DNA from: Acidobacteriota bacterium
Lineage (GTDB): Bacteria > Pseudomonadota > Alphaproteobacteria > Acetobacterales > Acetobacteraceae
Assembly: GCA_903970435.1 (NCBI GenBank)
Contig: CAJCIS010000123.1
Span: 1-55,862 of the forward strand
Length of the DNA: 55,862 nt
Direction of reading: 5' to 3'
Below are positions 17,417 to 26,263 of the stretch, piece by piece. Under the pieces are notes generated by a model that saw only the letters and a list, made by a program, of their open reading frames with translations, did no database searches and was not told the DNA's origin. The stretch's first letter is position 1, and each line of letters opens with the position of its first letter. The position numbers and the translations under genes are program-made.

Positions 17417-19282
17417 ATGAATTGCCAGCCGACTGAAACGCCGCCACCCGAGCTTGTCGATATCGAAGCGCTCCGGGAACGCTACCGGCAGGAACGCCTC
17501 AAACGGCTCAATCCGGACGCCACCGGGCAATATATCCGCGCCCGCGGCAAGTTCGCGCGTGTCTATGCGTCCGACCCGCACATGCCGGTCATTCCCCGCG
17601 ACCCTATCGTCGAGGAACGCGACGTCGCCATCCTCGGCGCCGGCTGGTCCGGGCTGCTCGCCGCCTACCATCTCAAACAGGCCGGCGTCACGACATTCCG
17701 CAACATCGACCACGCCGGCGATTGGGGCGGCGTGTGGTATTGGAACCGGTATCCCGGTATTCAGTGCGACAACGACGCGTATTGCTATTTGCCGCTGCTG
17801 GAAGAAACCGGCTTCATGCCGTCGAAGAAATTCGCCGACGGCCGCGAAATCCTTGATTACATGAAACTGATTGCCGGCCGCTACGGCCTCGGCGCGCATG
17901 CGCTGTTCCACACGCGGGTGACCGGCCTGCGGTGGGACGCGGCAAGCGGACGCTGGCGCATTTGCACCGATCGCGGCGACGACATAAAAGCTCGTTTCGT
18001 AGTCATGGCCAACGGCCTGCTCAACATGCCGAAATTGCCCGGCATTCCGGGGATCGGTGATTTCCGCGGCAAGATGTTTCACACCAGCCGCTGGGAATAC
18101 GACTATACCGGCGGCAGCAACGCCAACCCGGTGCTCGACAAACTGGCCGACAAGCGCGTGGCCATCATCGGCACCGGCGCCACGGCGATCCAGGCAACCC
18201 CCTATCTTGGCAGATACGCCAAGCAACTTTACGTGCTGCAGCGCACGCCCTCCACCGTCGACGAACGCCACAATCCGCCGACCGATCCGCAATGGGCGGC
18301 AAGCCTGCAGCCCGGCTGGCAGAAGGCGCGCAAACGCAACTTCCACCGCGCCGCGATGGAACGTTTCGCACGCGGCGAACCCGACCTGATTTGCGATATC
18401 TGGACCGAAATCAACCGCAACCTGTCGGCCGAACTCGAAGCCGAAGGCTGGCCCGAACTGTCGATCCAGGAATTCGTTGCCCGCCGCGAGGTCGTCGACT
18501 ACCGCGTCATGGAACGGTTGCGCGCGCGTGTCGAAGCCATGGTGCAAGATCGCCGGACAGCCGACGCGCTCAAGCCCTGGTACCGCTTCCTGTGCAAGCG
18601 CCCGGCCTCGAACGACGATTTCTACCCCACCTTCAATCGTCCAAACGTCCAGCTCATCGACGTCTCCGACACGCGCGGCGTCGAGCGCATGACCCAGAAC
18701 GGCTTCGTCGCCAATGGCGTCGAAGTCGAAATAGATTGCATGATCTTTGCCAGCGGCTTCGAAGTCACCAGTGATCTCGATCAGCGCTGGGGAATTGATG
18801 TCATCGAGGGACGCGGCGGCGTTTCGCTCTACGATCACTGGCGTGACGGTTACACAACCCTGCACGGCATCATGACGCGCGGTTTTCCAAACCTGTGTTT
18901 CACCGGCTACGTCCAGAGCGCGCTAAATGCCAGTACCACCGAGCAGATGAGCGGGCACACGCACCACGTTGCCCACATTATCCAAGAAGCGCTGGCGCGC
19001 GGTGCCACCGAAGTCGAGCCGAGCCGGCAGGCGGAGGATGAATGGGTTCGGCACGTGCGCGAAACGGCAATCGATGCCCAAATTTTCCTGCGCGAATGCA
19101 CGCCCAGCTATTTCAATGGCGAAAGCTCGGAAAAACCGCGCCTCTACGCGGGCGAACCTTACGGCCCCGGCTGGGATGCCTTCACCGCCTTGCTGCAAAC
19201 ATGGCGCGACAACGGCGACCTGGCCGGCCTCGTCGTCACCAAAACGAGCCAGCCCGCCGGCGAGACGGTTCCTGTTCCGTAA
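17417..19282 (+). CDS. Baeyer-Villiger-type flavin monooxygenase
   Basis: A 621-residue FAD- and NADPH-dependent monooxygenase expected to insert oxygen next to a ketone, giving an ester or lactone. FAD motif GAGWSG lies at 74-79 and the NADPH motif GTGATA at 252-257. The fingerprint FRGKMFHTSRWE (216-227) matches FxGxxxHxxxW, with Glu rather than Pro or Asp at the last position. The N-terminal extension of about 65 residues is usual for cyclic-ketone enzymes. ATG follows GGGAGC. With the SDRs, it points to ring opening of a cyclic ketone. Confidence 0.93.
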   Translation: MNCQPTETPPPELVDIEALRERYRQERLKRLNPDATGQYIRARGKFARVYASDPHMPVIPRDPIVEERDVAILGAGWSGLLAAYHLKQAGVTTFRNIDHAGDWGGVWYWNRYPGIQCDNDAYCYLPLLEETGFMPSKKFADGREILDYMKLIAGRYGLGAHALFHTRVTGLRWDAASGRWRICTDRGDDIKARFVVMANGLLNMPKLPGIPGIGDFRGKMFHTSRWEYDYTGGSNANPVLDKLADKRVAIIGTGATAIQATPYLGRYAKQLYVLQRTPSTVDERHNPPTDPQWAASLQPGWQKARKRNFHRAAMERFARGEPDLICDIWTEINRNLSAELEAEGWPELSIQEFVARREVVDYRVMERLRARVEAMVQDRRTADALKPWYRFLCKRPASNDDFYPTFNRPNVQLIDVSDTRGVERMTQNGFVANGVEVEIDCMIFASGFEVTSDLDQRWGIDVIEGRGGVSLYDHWRDGYTTLHGIMTRGFPNLCFTGYVQSALNASTTEQMSGHTHHVAHIIQEALARGATEVEPSRQAEDEWVRHVRETAIDAQIFLRECTPSYFNGESSEKPRLYAGEPYGPGWDAFTALLQTWRDNGDLAGLVVTKTSQPAGETVPVP

Positions 19283-19309
19283 TACGCCCGCGATGAAGGA
19301 GACAACAAG

Positions 19310-20173
19310 TTGGGTTTGCTCACCGGCAAGGTTGCGGTTGTTACGGGTGCCAGCCGCGGGATCGGCAAGGGAATAGCCGTGGCCCTCGGGCAACAGGGCG
19401 CCACGGTCTATGTAACGGGCCGGACGGTCACGCCAGGTGTGCATTTCCTGCCCGGAACGGTCAGCGAAACCGCGGCCGAAATCGACAGGCGGGGCGGCAC
19501 CGGCATCGCCGTCCCGGTGGACCACGCAAACGATGCGCAAGTGGAAAGCCTGTTCCAGCAAGTGGTGCGCGAGCAGGGGCGGCTCGACCTTCTGGTCAAC
19601 AACGCCTTCACCTTGTCGGACGACCTCATCGTTGCGAAGCCGTTCTGGGAGAAGCCGCTTTCGAACTGGGAAATGGTCGATGTCGGTGTCCGCTCGAACT
19701 TCGTCGCCGCCTGGCACGCGGCAAAAATCATGGTGCCGCAAAAATCGGGCCTGATCATTGCTATTTCGGGCTATGTCGGCGTCACCTACACCTATGGCGT
19801 GGTGTTCGGCACCTGCAAGTCGGCGGTCGACCGCATGGCACGCGACATGGCAATCGAGCTCCAGCCACACCAAGTCGCTTCGATCTCCTTGTGGCAGGGC
19901 CTCACTCTTACCGAACGAGCCTATCACAATCTCGAACGCAATCCGGAGATGAAAGCCAGAACCGTCACCAATCCGGCGATCGGCGCCACCGTCGAATTCC
20001 CCGGCCGCGTGATCGCCGCACTCGCCAATGACCCGGACATCATGAAGCGCTCGGGCGGCACGTTCATTACGGCGGAGGTGGCACAGGATTATGGGATTAC
20101 AGACGTCGATGGCAAGGTCATCCCCTCGTTGCGCGCCGAACGCGGTTCGCCGCTGTGGCCGCCGATCGTGTAA
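19310..20173 (+). CDS. Short-chain dehydrogenase-like protein, catalytic Tyr replaced
   Basis: A 287-residue SDR-fold protein resembling DHRS1-type members. GASRGIG (13-19) is the cofactor motif. At the YxxxK site the sequence is FGTCK, so Phe166 stands where the catalytic Tyr should be, with Lys170 kept; NNAF replaces NNAG. Codon 19805-19807 reads TTC, so this is not a misreading of the frame. It may have lost classical reductase chemistry. The TTG start at 19310 has GGAG nine bases upstream and follows the monooxygenase stop by 27 bases. Confidence 0.87.
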   Translation: MGLLTGKVAVVTGASRGIGKGIAVALGQQGATVYVTGRTVTPGVHFLPGTVSETAAEIDRRGGTGIAVPVDHANDAQVESLFQQVVREQGRLDLLVNNAFTLSDDLIVAKPFWEKPLSNWEMVDVGVRSNFVAAWHAAKIMVPQKSGLIIAISGYVGVTYTYGVVFGTCKSAVDRMARDMAIELQPHQVASISLWQGLTLTERAYHNLERNPEMKARTVTNPAIGATVEFPGRVIAALANDPDIMKRSGGTFITAEVAQDYGITDVDGKVIPSLRAERGSPLWPPIV

Positions 20174-20203
20174 GGAAGAAGGCCGCGCACACCGCCCCAT
20201 GAG

Positions 20204-20247
20204 CAAAAGTCTTTTGGTACTTTTCTTCAGAAAAGAACGACTTGCCT
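20204..20247 (+). repeat. AT-rich hairpin repeat, copy 9
   Basis: CTTTTCTTCAGAAAAG version (one T:A pair changed to C:G) with one arm mismatch. It lies between two rightward genes, in the less common orientation. Confidence 0.88.
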
Positions 20248-20306
20248 TTATTCCGAAACTCGTCTGGAAATAGCGCCCCGGCCCGTCCAGCCCCACGGAG
20301 CACCCC

Positions 20307-22571
20307 TTGGCCGACAGCGAAGCCACGTCCGCCCGCATTACCGCCGAGGAAGCCTTGGCACTGCATGCCAGCGGCCGGCCCGGCAAGCTGGAAACGCGCA
20401 TCAGCAAACCGCTCACCACGGCGCGCGACCTGGCGCTGGCCTACTCGCCGGGGGTCGCCGAGCCGTGCCTGCGCATCGCCGCCGATGCCGCGAAAATATA
20501 CGATTACACCACCAAGGGCAACATGGTTGCGGTGATATCGAACGGCACCGCGGTGCTCGGCCTCGGCAATCTCGGCGCGCTCGCCAGCAAGCCGGTGATG
20601 GAAGGCAAGGTCGCCCTGTTCAAGCGGTTCGCCGACGTGGATGGGATCGATCTCGAAATCAGCACCGAGGACGTGGACGAATTCGTCAATTGCGTGCGCT
20701 TCCTCGGCCCCGGCTTCGGCGGCATCAATCTGGAGGACATCCGTGCGCCGGAATGTTTCATCATCGAGCAGCGTTTGCGCGAACTGATGGATATTCCGGT
20801 GTTTCACGATGACCAGCACGGCACCGCCATCGTGGCGGCCGCCGGGCTGATCAATGCGTGCCACCTCACCGGGCGCGAATTCGCCGCCACCCGCATCGTG
20901 GTGAACGGCGCCGGCGCCGCGGCCATTGCGTGCGTGGAACTGATCAAGGCGATGGGCGCGCGCGGGGAAAACATCATCCTGTGCGACACCAAGGGCGTGG
21001 TGCATCGCGATCGCACCGACCTCAACCAGTGGAAATCGGCCCACGCCAGCGAAACGAAGGCACGCACCTTGTGCGATGCGCTGAACGGCGCAGATGTGTT
21101 TTTCGGCCTGTCGGTCAAGAATGCGCTGAGCCAGGACATGGTGCGCGAAATGGGGCCGCGGCCGATCATTTTCGCCATGGCGAACCCCGACCCGGAAATC
21201 ACGCCCGAGGAAGCCCGCGCGGTATGGCCGGATGCGATCGTTGCCACCGGGCGCAGCGACTATCCCAACCAGGTCAATAACGTTCTCGGTTTTCCCTACA
21301 TCTTTCGCGGCGCCCTGGATGTGCGGGCCAGCACGATCAACGAGCCGATGAAAATCGCCGCCGCCGAGGCGCTGGCGGCGCTCGCGCGCGAGGACGTGCC
21401 CGACGAGGTGGCCACCGCCAGCGCGCGGGACGTGCGTTTCGGGCCCGAGTATATCATTCCGAACGCCTTCGATCCGCGCCTGATTTTCCGCATACCGCCG
21501 GCGGTGGCCAAGGCCGCCATGGATAGCGGCGTGGCGCGCCGGCCGCTCGCGGATCTGCGCCGCTACACCCGCGAACTCTCCGGCCGGCTCGACACCACGG
21601 CGCACGCGCTGGATTTGATTTTCGAGGATGTCCGCGCCAATCCCAGGCGCGTGGTGTTCGCCGAGGGCGAGGAGGAAAAAGTGCTGCGCGCCGCCATCGC
21701 CTTCCATAACGAAGGTTACGGCAGCCCGATCCTGATTGCGCGCGAGGACCGCGTGCACGCAACGTTACGCATCTTGGGCATGACATTGCCGCCGGAAATT
21801 ACCGTGTGCAACGCGCGCTTGTCGGGCCACAATGAACGCTACACGGCGCTGCTCTATGCGCGCCTGCAACGCCGCGGCTTTCTGGTGCGCGATGTGCAAC
21901 GGCTGGTCAATCAGGACCGCAACATCTTCGCCGCCGCCATGCTCGCCGCGGGCGATGCGGACGCCATGGTCACCGGCCTCACCCGCGCCCGCAGCATCTG
22001 CCTGGACGCGGTGAACATGGCCATCGATCCGCTTCCCGGCCGCACCGCGTTCGGGCTCACCATGATGCTCGGACAACGGGAAACGATTTTCATTGCTGAT
22101 ACGCTGATGCATGAACGCCCCTCCCCCGTGCTGCTCGCCGATATTGCCGAGGGTGCGGCCGCCTACGCTGAAAAACTCGGCCACCAGCCCCGCGTGGCGC
22201 TGCTCTCGCACAGCACATTCGGACAGCCCCTGCACACCACGGTGCACGGCATCCGCGAGGCCGTCGCCATTCTGGCCGCGCGCGGCGTGGATTTCGAATT
22301 CGACGGCGACATGTCGCCCGACGTGGCACTCGAACCCTCGATCCGCGCGCTCTACCCGTTCTGCCGCCTGACCGGAAACGCAAACGTTCTGATCATGCCC
22401 GGCCTTCATTCCGCCCACATCACGTCCCGCCTGGCCCCCCGCCTCGGCGGCGGCAGCTCGATCGGCCCGCTGCTGCTGGGCATGCAAAAGGCGGTGCAAC
22501 TTGTTTCCATGGACGCAACGGTAAGCCAGATCGTCGATCTGGCTGCCTTGGCGGCACATCAAGCGGCGTAA
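20307..22571 (+). CDS. maeB: NADP-dependent malic enzyme with phosphotransacetylase-like domain
   Basis: A 754-residue MaeB-type enzyme converting malate to pyruvate and CO2 with NADP reduction. The malic-enzyme part (about 1-430) has NLEDI (141-145), the metal site HDDQHGTA (167-174) and NADP motif GAGAAA (201-206). The C-terminal part (about 440-754) is phosphotransacetylase-like and in this family usually has a regulatory role, responding to acetyl-CoA. Full family length. A TTG start follows GGAG. It is not obviously part of the catabolic operon, though it could supply NADPH to the monooxygenases. Confidence 0.93.
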   Translation: MADSEATSARITAEEALALHASGRPGKLETRISKPLTTARDLALAYSPGVAEPCLRIAADAAKIYDYTTKGNMVAVISNGTAVLGLGNLGALASKPVMEGKVALFKRFADVDGIDLEISTEDVDEFVNCVRFLGPGFGGINLEDIRAPECFIIEQRLRELMDIPVFHDDQHGTAIVAAAGLINACHLTGREFAATRIVVNGAGAAAIACVELIKAMGARGENIILCDTKGVVHRDRTDLNQWKSAHASETKARTLCDALNGADVFFGLSVKNALSQDMVREMGPRPIIFAMANPDPEITPEEARAVWPDAIVATGRSDYPNQVNNVLGFPYIFRGALDVRASTINEPMKIAAAEALAALAREDVPDEVATASARDVRFGPEYIIPNAFDPRLIFRIPPAVAKAAMDSGVARRPLADLRRYTRELSGRLDTTAHALDLIFEDVRANPRRVVFAEGEEEKVLRAAIAFHNEGYGSPILIAREDRVHATLRILGMTLPPEITVCNARLSGHNERYTALLYARLQRRGFLVRDVQRLVNQDRNIFAAAMLAAGDADAMVTGLTRARSICLDAVNMAIDPLPGRTAFGLTMMLGQRETIFIADTLMHERPSPVLLADIAEGAAAYAEKLGHQPRVALLSHSTFGQPLHTTVHGIREAVAILAARGVDFEFDGDMSPDVALEPSIRALYPFCRLTGNANVLIMPGLHSAHITSRLAPRLGGGSSIGPLLLGMQKAVQLVSMDATVSQIVDLAALAAHQAA

Positions 22572-22598
22572 TGTGTGCCGCTATCATCCGTAACAGAT

Positions 22599-22640
22599 AA
22601 AGGTTTTTCGGTGCTTTTTTTCAAAGCGGAACTGCATTCT
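22599..22640 (+). repeat. AT-rich hairpin repeat, copy 10 (degenerate)
   Basis: The spacing and flanks are recognisable but the right arm is decayed (CAAAGCGGAAC). It lies between convergent genes. Confidence 0.7.
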
Positions 22641-22686
22641 TACGGGTCTTCATGGAACCCCGCATTTCGGTCCGCGCCATGACGCG

Positions 22687-23418
22687 CTACGCCGCCAGGG
22701 GCGGGGCGCGGGGTTGGGCAGGAATGCCGGCGGAAAAGATCCAGTCGCCGGGCTTTTCACCTTGGCCGGGGTTTGTCCAGGCATTGCATTCTTTTGGCGC
22801 GGGGCGCGGATCGGGCTGGCCTTGAAGCTGCGGGAGGGGTTGCGGCTGGGGCGGTGGTGCGGGGATGAGCGGGATTTCGGGGCGGGCCTCGATGCCGGCG
22901 TCGAGGCCGGGCGCGTCGAGCCGGAGGAGTATTTCCTCGGCAAGTTCGCCGTGGCCGGCGAGCAATTTGCCGAGGCCCTGGCGCATCAGTTCGATGCTGT
23001 TGCGTTCGTCGTCCGGCAAGGTGTGGCGATCGCGGACAAGGACCAGGTGGGCCTCGGTGAGGCCGCCGAGCGGGGTGCGGGTGTAGGCCAGGTAGGCGGC
23101 GCGGCGCTTTTGCTGGCGGGCGGGATCGGTGGGCTCGTAGGTGCCCAGCGCGGCGGCGAGGCGGAGCAGGTGGCGGCGGATGATCTTGCCGAGCAGCGCC
23201 TCCATGTCGACGAAATGAAATCGCAAGGCGGCGGGGGACATGCGCAGCGCGCAGGCAAGGCTGCGGAACGTGATGTTGTGTCGCCCCTCGTCGGCAATGA
23301 GATATTGGCCGAGCGCAATGATACGCTCGTGCCGCTGGCGCTGCCGCGCGGTGAACGCGAAGTGCGAGGGGTCACGGGCCTGCGCCTTGGCGCGGAGGAT
23401 GCGGTCTGGGGTTGTCAT
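22687..23418 (-). CDS. TetR-family transcriptional regulator
   Basis: A 243-residue protein with an N-terminal TetR-type helix-turn-helix: RHNITFRSLACALRMSPAALRFHFVDMEALL. The C-terminal tail is Pro-rich (PAPPPQPQPLPQLQ) and not typical of the family. ATG at 23418 gives a normal N-terminus; no ribosome site is visible, and a TTG start at 23466 would add 16 residues. Two overlapping near-palindromes just upstream (23449-23476) suggest autoregulation. The regulated target is unknown. Confidence 0.85.
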   Translation of the reverse strand: MTTPDRILRAKAQARDPSHFAFTARQRQRHERIIALGQYLIADEGRHNITFRSLACALRMSPAALRFHFVDMEALLGKIIRRHLLRLAAALGTYEPTDPARQQKRRAAYLAYTRTPLGGLTEAHLVLVRDRHTLPDDERNSIELMRQGLGKLLAGHGELAEEILLRLDAPGLDAGIEARPEIPLIPAPPPQPQPLPQLQGQPDPRPAPKECNAWTNPGQGEKPGDWIFSAGIPAQPRAPPLAA

Positions 23419-23448
23419 GAGTGCGGGGTTAGCAGGCCGGGGGCAGGC

Positions 23449-23476
23449 TGTCAATAGAACTGACAATTTTTGTTAG
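23449..23476. promoter_or_regulatory. Probable TetR operator
   Basis: Two overlapping near-palindromes, TGTCAATAGAACTGACA (23449-23465) and CTGACAATTTTTGTTAG (23460-23476), each match in six of seven arm positions. They lie immediately upstream of the TetR-family gene, as expected for a self-regulating operator. Confidence 0.5.
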
Positions 23477-23530
23477 TGGGCGTGGGATGAGGGGGGCGTG
23501 CCGTGGCAACCTGCATTGAGGCTCACCCAC

Positions 23531-23620
23531 CGAAGAAAGGCGGGGGGCTTTGCCCCCTCGACCCCCACCGGCGGCACGCCGGTCGGGGGTCCAGGGGGTG
23601 AAACCCCCTGGTCTTCTTCG
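23531..23620. repeat. GC-rich nested palindrome repeat, site 1
   Basis: Contains GGGGGCTTTGCCCCC, CCGGCGGCACGCCGG and GGGGGTGAAACCCCC hairpins, enclosed by CGAAGAA and TTCTTCG outer arms. Confidence 0.85.
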
Positions 23621-23653
23621 AAGAGTCGGTCTCAACACGGGTATAAGACGAGT

Positions 23654-23698
23654 AAGGAAGCAGTTCTTTTTTGAAAAAAAGAACCAAAAAACTTTTGT
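23654..23698 (-). repeat. AT-rich hairpin repeat, copy 11
   Basis: GTTC/GAAC version with perfect arms, just upstream of the small membrane protein gene. It makes that reading frame look artificially longer at its 5' end. Confidence 0.92.
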
Positions 23699-23712
23699 TT
23701 GTTGGGGTACCG

Positions 23713-24183
23713 ATGCGAAAATTCTTCTTCTGGTTCGGCGCGCTTGCCGCCTGCGTCATCGTCGTCGGTGTCGCCGGCTTCTTCTATCTGGCGCGTATCG
23801 GGTCGGCGCTGGACAAGGAAAGCCGCGCCTATGCAACAGCGACGGTGGCCGCGGTGACGTCGCACTGGAGCGCGCAGGAATTGTTGCAACGTGCCAGCCC
23901 GGCCCTGGTCCGCGCGGGGACAGCGCAAATGGCCGCGGCGTTCGCCTGGTTCGGATCGCTCGGGAATTTGGTGGGACAGCCGGACTGCAAGGGATCGTCC
24001 CTGATGTCCGCGTTCGCCGGACAGGCGCTGCACATGAGCGCGCGCTATGTCTGCACGGCGACCTATGAGCACGGTGACGCAACGATAGAACTCGGCCTGG
24101 TCAAGCTCGGGCAGGGTTGGCGGGTGAACGGGTTTCGCGTGGACTCACCCGCCCTGCTCCCCAGGGCCGCCCAGAAAACCTGA
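23713..24183 (+). CDS. Small membrane-anchored protein of unknown function
   Basis: A 156-residue protein with one N-terminal transmembrane or uncleaved signal segment (FFFWFGALAACVIVVGVAGF) followed by a soluble domain that should face the periplasm. Two cysteines (in QPDCKG and RYVCTA) could form a disulfide. I do not recognise the family. ATG at 23713 starts right after repeat copy 11; upstream in-frame codons come from the repeat and were excluded. Only a weak GGGG ribosome site is present. Confidence 0.65.
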   Translation: MRKFFFWFGALAACVIVVGVAGFFYLARIGSALDKESRAYATATVAAVTSHWSAQELLQRASPALVRAGTAQMAAAFAWFGSLGNLVGQPDCKGSSLMSAFAGQALHMSARYVCTATYEHGDATIELGLVKLGQGWRVNGFRVDSPALLPRAAQKT

Positions 24184-24304
24184 GCGCGCGGCGCCGTCTT
24201 TCGCAATAATCACGCACGAAACCTATTGACACGCACGGCAAGCACGGTCAGGAATGCAACTCCAGGTTGCAGGGCGCCAGCCGAACCTAGCAGGAGAGGT
24301 CTGC

Positions 24305-24724
24305 ATGAACAGGTTTCCGCCGGTTGCGCTCATCGCCCTTTTTACCGCCTTGGGCACCGCCCTGCCCGGATGCAGCAAAATGAGCGGCGGGGCCACGCAG
24401 TCCGTGTCCGTCACCACGCCGCCGGCCGATGGCGCCAAATGCATCCTGACGAGTTCGGCCGGCACGTTCTACGTCATCACGCCGGGCAATGCGACCATTG
24501 CCAAATCCATCGGTGACCTGAGCGTGGCGTGCGACAAAGCAGGCTTTCAGCACGCGGCCCAGACGGTGCAATCGCACATCAGCACGGCCAGCGCAGGAAG
24601 CCTGACGGCGGACGGCATTGTCCAGTTGGGCCTGAATGCGGCAACCGGCGCCATCTATACCTATCCGGCGCAGATCGTCGTTCCCATGTCGCACACGAAC
24701 GTGCCTGTGGCATCAGCGCAATGA
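24305..24724 (+). CDS. Putative lipoprotein of unknown function
   Basis: A 139-residue protein with a lipoprotein signal: hydrophobic stretch, then ALPGC with Cys23 as the lipidation site. The mature part is small and Ser/Thr-rich with no recognised domain. ATG at 24305 follows a strong AGGAGAGG ribosome site. It is probably anchored in the envelope. Confidence 0.72.
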   Translation: MNRFPPVALIALFTALGTALPGCSKMSGGATQSVSVTTPPADGAKCILTSSAGTFYVITPGNATIAKSIGDLSVACDKAGFQHAAQTVQSHISTASAGSLTADGIVQLGLNAATGAIYTYPAQIVVPMSHTNVPVASAQ

Positions 24725-24795
24725 ACGCGCCGTCCTGGGAAGCGGCGCCGGCCGTGCGAATGCGCGCCGTGAATGACGCGCCGGCGCACGCGGCG

Positions 24796-24820
24796 CGTGA
24801 CGCGTTCCCCGCGCGTCACG
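24796..24820. terminator. Possible terminator hairpin between convergent genes
   Basis: A 9-bp perfect stem (CGTGACGCG and CGCGTCACG) with a seven-base loop, between the lipoprotein gene and the convergent Tim44-like gene. No U-tract follows. Confidence 0.4.
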
Positions 24821-24858
24821 CCAACATTTGCCTGGCGCGAAGCCCGTGGCCCGCCTTC

Positions 24859-25815
24859 CTAGCGAGCCTGCTGAATGGCCGACAGGATCCAATGCCCCGG
24901 CAGCCGCCGCACGAACGTCCAGAACTCGTTGACCGTGACGCGCTCGGTGGCACTCCCATCGACAACGTTACCGGAACGGTCGAACGTCACGTCGATGATG
25001 GAGAATTTCAGGCTGACGGTGGCGTAGTCGCGGCCGCCCTCTGACCAGGCTTCCGAGAGGTCGCCTTGCAACAGGCGCACGTCACGCACTTCGTTACGGG
25101 CGCCGCGGCTGGCCAGGTCGCTCAGCTGTTCGTTGAAGTAGCCGACCATTTCGGGCGTGGCCATCGCTTGCAGGCCGGTCAGGTCCTGCCGGCTCCAGGC
25201 GCCTTGCACCGCCATGAGCAACTGGGTGAATTGCTGATAGTCGGCCTGGCTGACGGTCAGCGGCCGGCGCGCGCCGCCGGCGCCGACACCGCCCACACTG
25301 CTGCCGCGGATGCCCCCACCTGAGCCCCCACCTGGCCCGACCCCTGGGCCGACCCGGCCCGGCTGCATGAAGCCGCCACGGGCGAACATGCCGCCGGCGC
25401 CGGCGAAGGCGGGCACGCCGAAAAAGCGGGTCAGCAGCCAGCGGCCGACGAAGAACAGAACGGCCAGTTGGATGATCAGGCCGAGCAAGCCGAACCCGCT
25501 ATGGAAACCAAAGAAGCCGCGGCCGAACATCATGCCCAGCAGCCCGGCGCCGAGAAATCCGCCGAGCAGGCCGCGCCCGAAGCTCGATCGATAGCCGCCA
25601 TAGCCGCCATAGCCGCCGTAGTTGCTGTAGCCGCCATAGCCCGGCGAGCCGTAATTCGGCGTCATGCTGCGCTGAATGGGCGCCGCGCCGGAGGGGCTGG
25701 ACCAGGTGGCGCTGCCGCGGCTGCCCATCGATGCGCCGAGGCCGGGACGCGCCTGGGCCAACGCGGGCGCGAGTGCGAGCAGCAGGGCGAGCAGGAATGG
25801 CATGAAGCGGCGCAT
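24859..25815 (-). CDS. Tim44-like domain protein, secreted or membrane-bound
   Basis: A 318-residue protein with a signal peptide (MRRFMPFLLALLLALAPALA, cleavage near AQA), a Gly/Tyr-rich low-complexity stretch (GYGGYSNYGGYGGYGGY), one or two hydrophobic segments (FHSGFGLLGLIIQLAVLFFV) and a C-terminal Tim44-like domain of about 120 residues. Bacterial proteins of this type are membrane-associated; the function is not settled. ATG at 25815 was chosen because the signal peptide begins there; the frame stays open to 26013 through repeat sequence. Confidence 0.82.
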   Translation of the reverse strand: MRRFMPFLLALLLALAPALAQARPGLGASMGSRGSATWSSPSGAAPIQRSMTPNYGSPGYGGYSNYGGYGGYGGYRSSFGRGLLGGFLGAGLLGMMFGRGFFGFHSGFGLLGLIIQLAVLFFVGRWLLTRFFGVPAFAGAGGMFARGGFMQPGRVGPGVGPGGGSGGGIRGSSVGGVGAGGARRPLTVSQADYQQFTQLLMAVQGAWSRQDLTGLQAMATPEMVGYFNEQLSDLASRGARNEVRDVRLLQGDLSEAWSEGGRDYATVSLKFSIIDVTFDRSGNVVDGSATERVTVNEFWTFVRRLPGHWILSAIQQAR

Positions 25816-26263
25816 GATACGTCCCGTTGAAACCATGGGCGGCATATAGGCGATTTGGCCCGCCAATGAATACGCGCCAAACGTTAATGGACACAGGCGC
25901 ATGACTGGGTACAATTTCGAGTCATACCAGCCGTCCTTGATGTTGACCCTCGCGTTTCGCCTTCGGCGACCGGGGGTTTCACCCCCTGGACCCAAGTCGT
26001 GCGCAGCACGCATTCGCGTGACGTCGTGCCGCCGGCGTCGCTAATTGGCATTCAGCCAATTGCGACGCCGGCGGCACGCCGGTGGGGGGTGCAGGGGGGT
26101 GAAACCCCCCGCCCGCCGGAGGCAATTTTCAAAAGGCGGCCTGGCGAGTCAGCTGGCATGGATTTGCCAGCGCCGGCGCTAATCCGCGTCCCGCGTGCGG
26201 AGCGCGCATTCGAACTCCGCGTGCGGAGCGCGGATTGGCACGACTGACCGCCGGGGCGCCTTT
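25816..26263. other. Intergenic region filled by repeats
   Basis: About 450 bases with no supported gene. It contains GC-rich repeat site 2 and a short direct repeat, CGCGTGCGGAGCGCG, in two copies around 26192-26232, flanked by AATCCGCG and CGCGGATT. Confidence 0.7.
25958..26125. repeat. GC-rich nested palindrome repeat, site 2
   Basis: Includes GGGGGTTTCACCCCC, then a long stem at 26026-26077 (23 bp, one bulged T, loop ATTCA), CCGGCGGCACGCCGG and a GGGGGGTGAAACCCCCC hairpin. The last 65 bases almost match site 5 at 48837-48899. Confidence 0.88.

Noticed and set aside
17294-18865. Long antisense frame (523 codons) opposite the Baeyer-Villiger gene
   Set aside because: Its peptide is a shadow of the GC-rich coding strand, with no ribosome site or domain. 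The sense strand has a full set of enzyme motifs.
20118-21758. Long antisense frame (546 codons) opposite the malic enzyme
   Set aside because: Shadow of maeB; composition is His/Arg-rich and has no motif.
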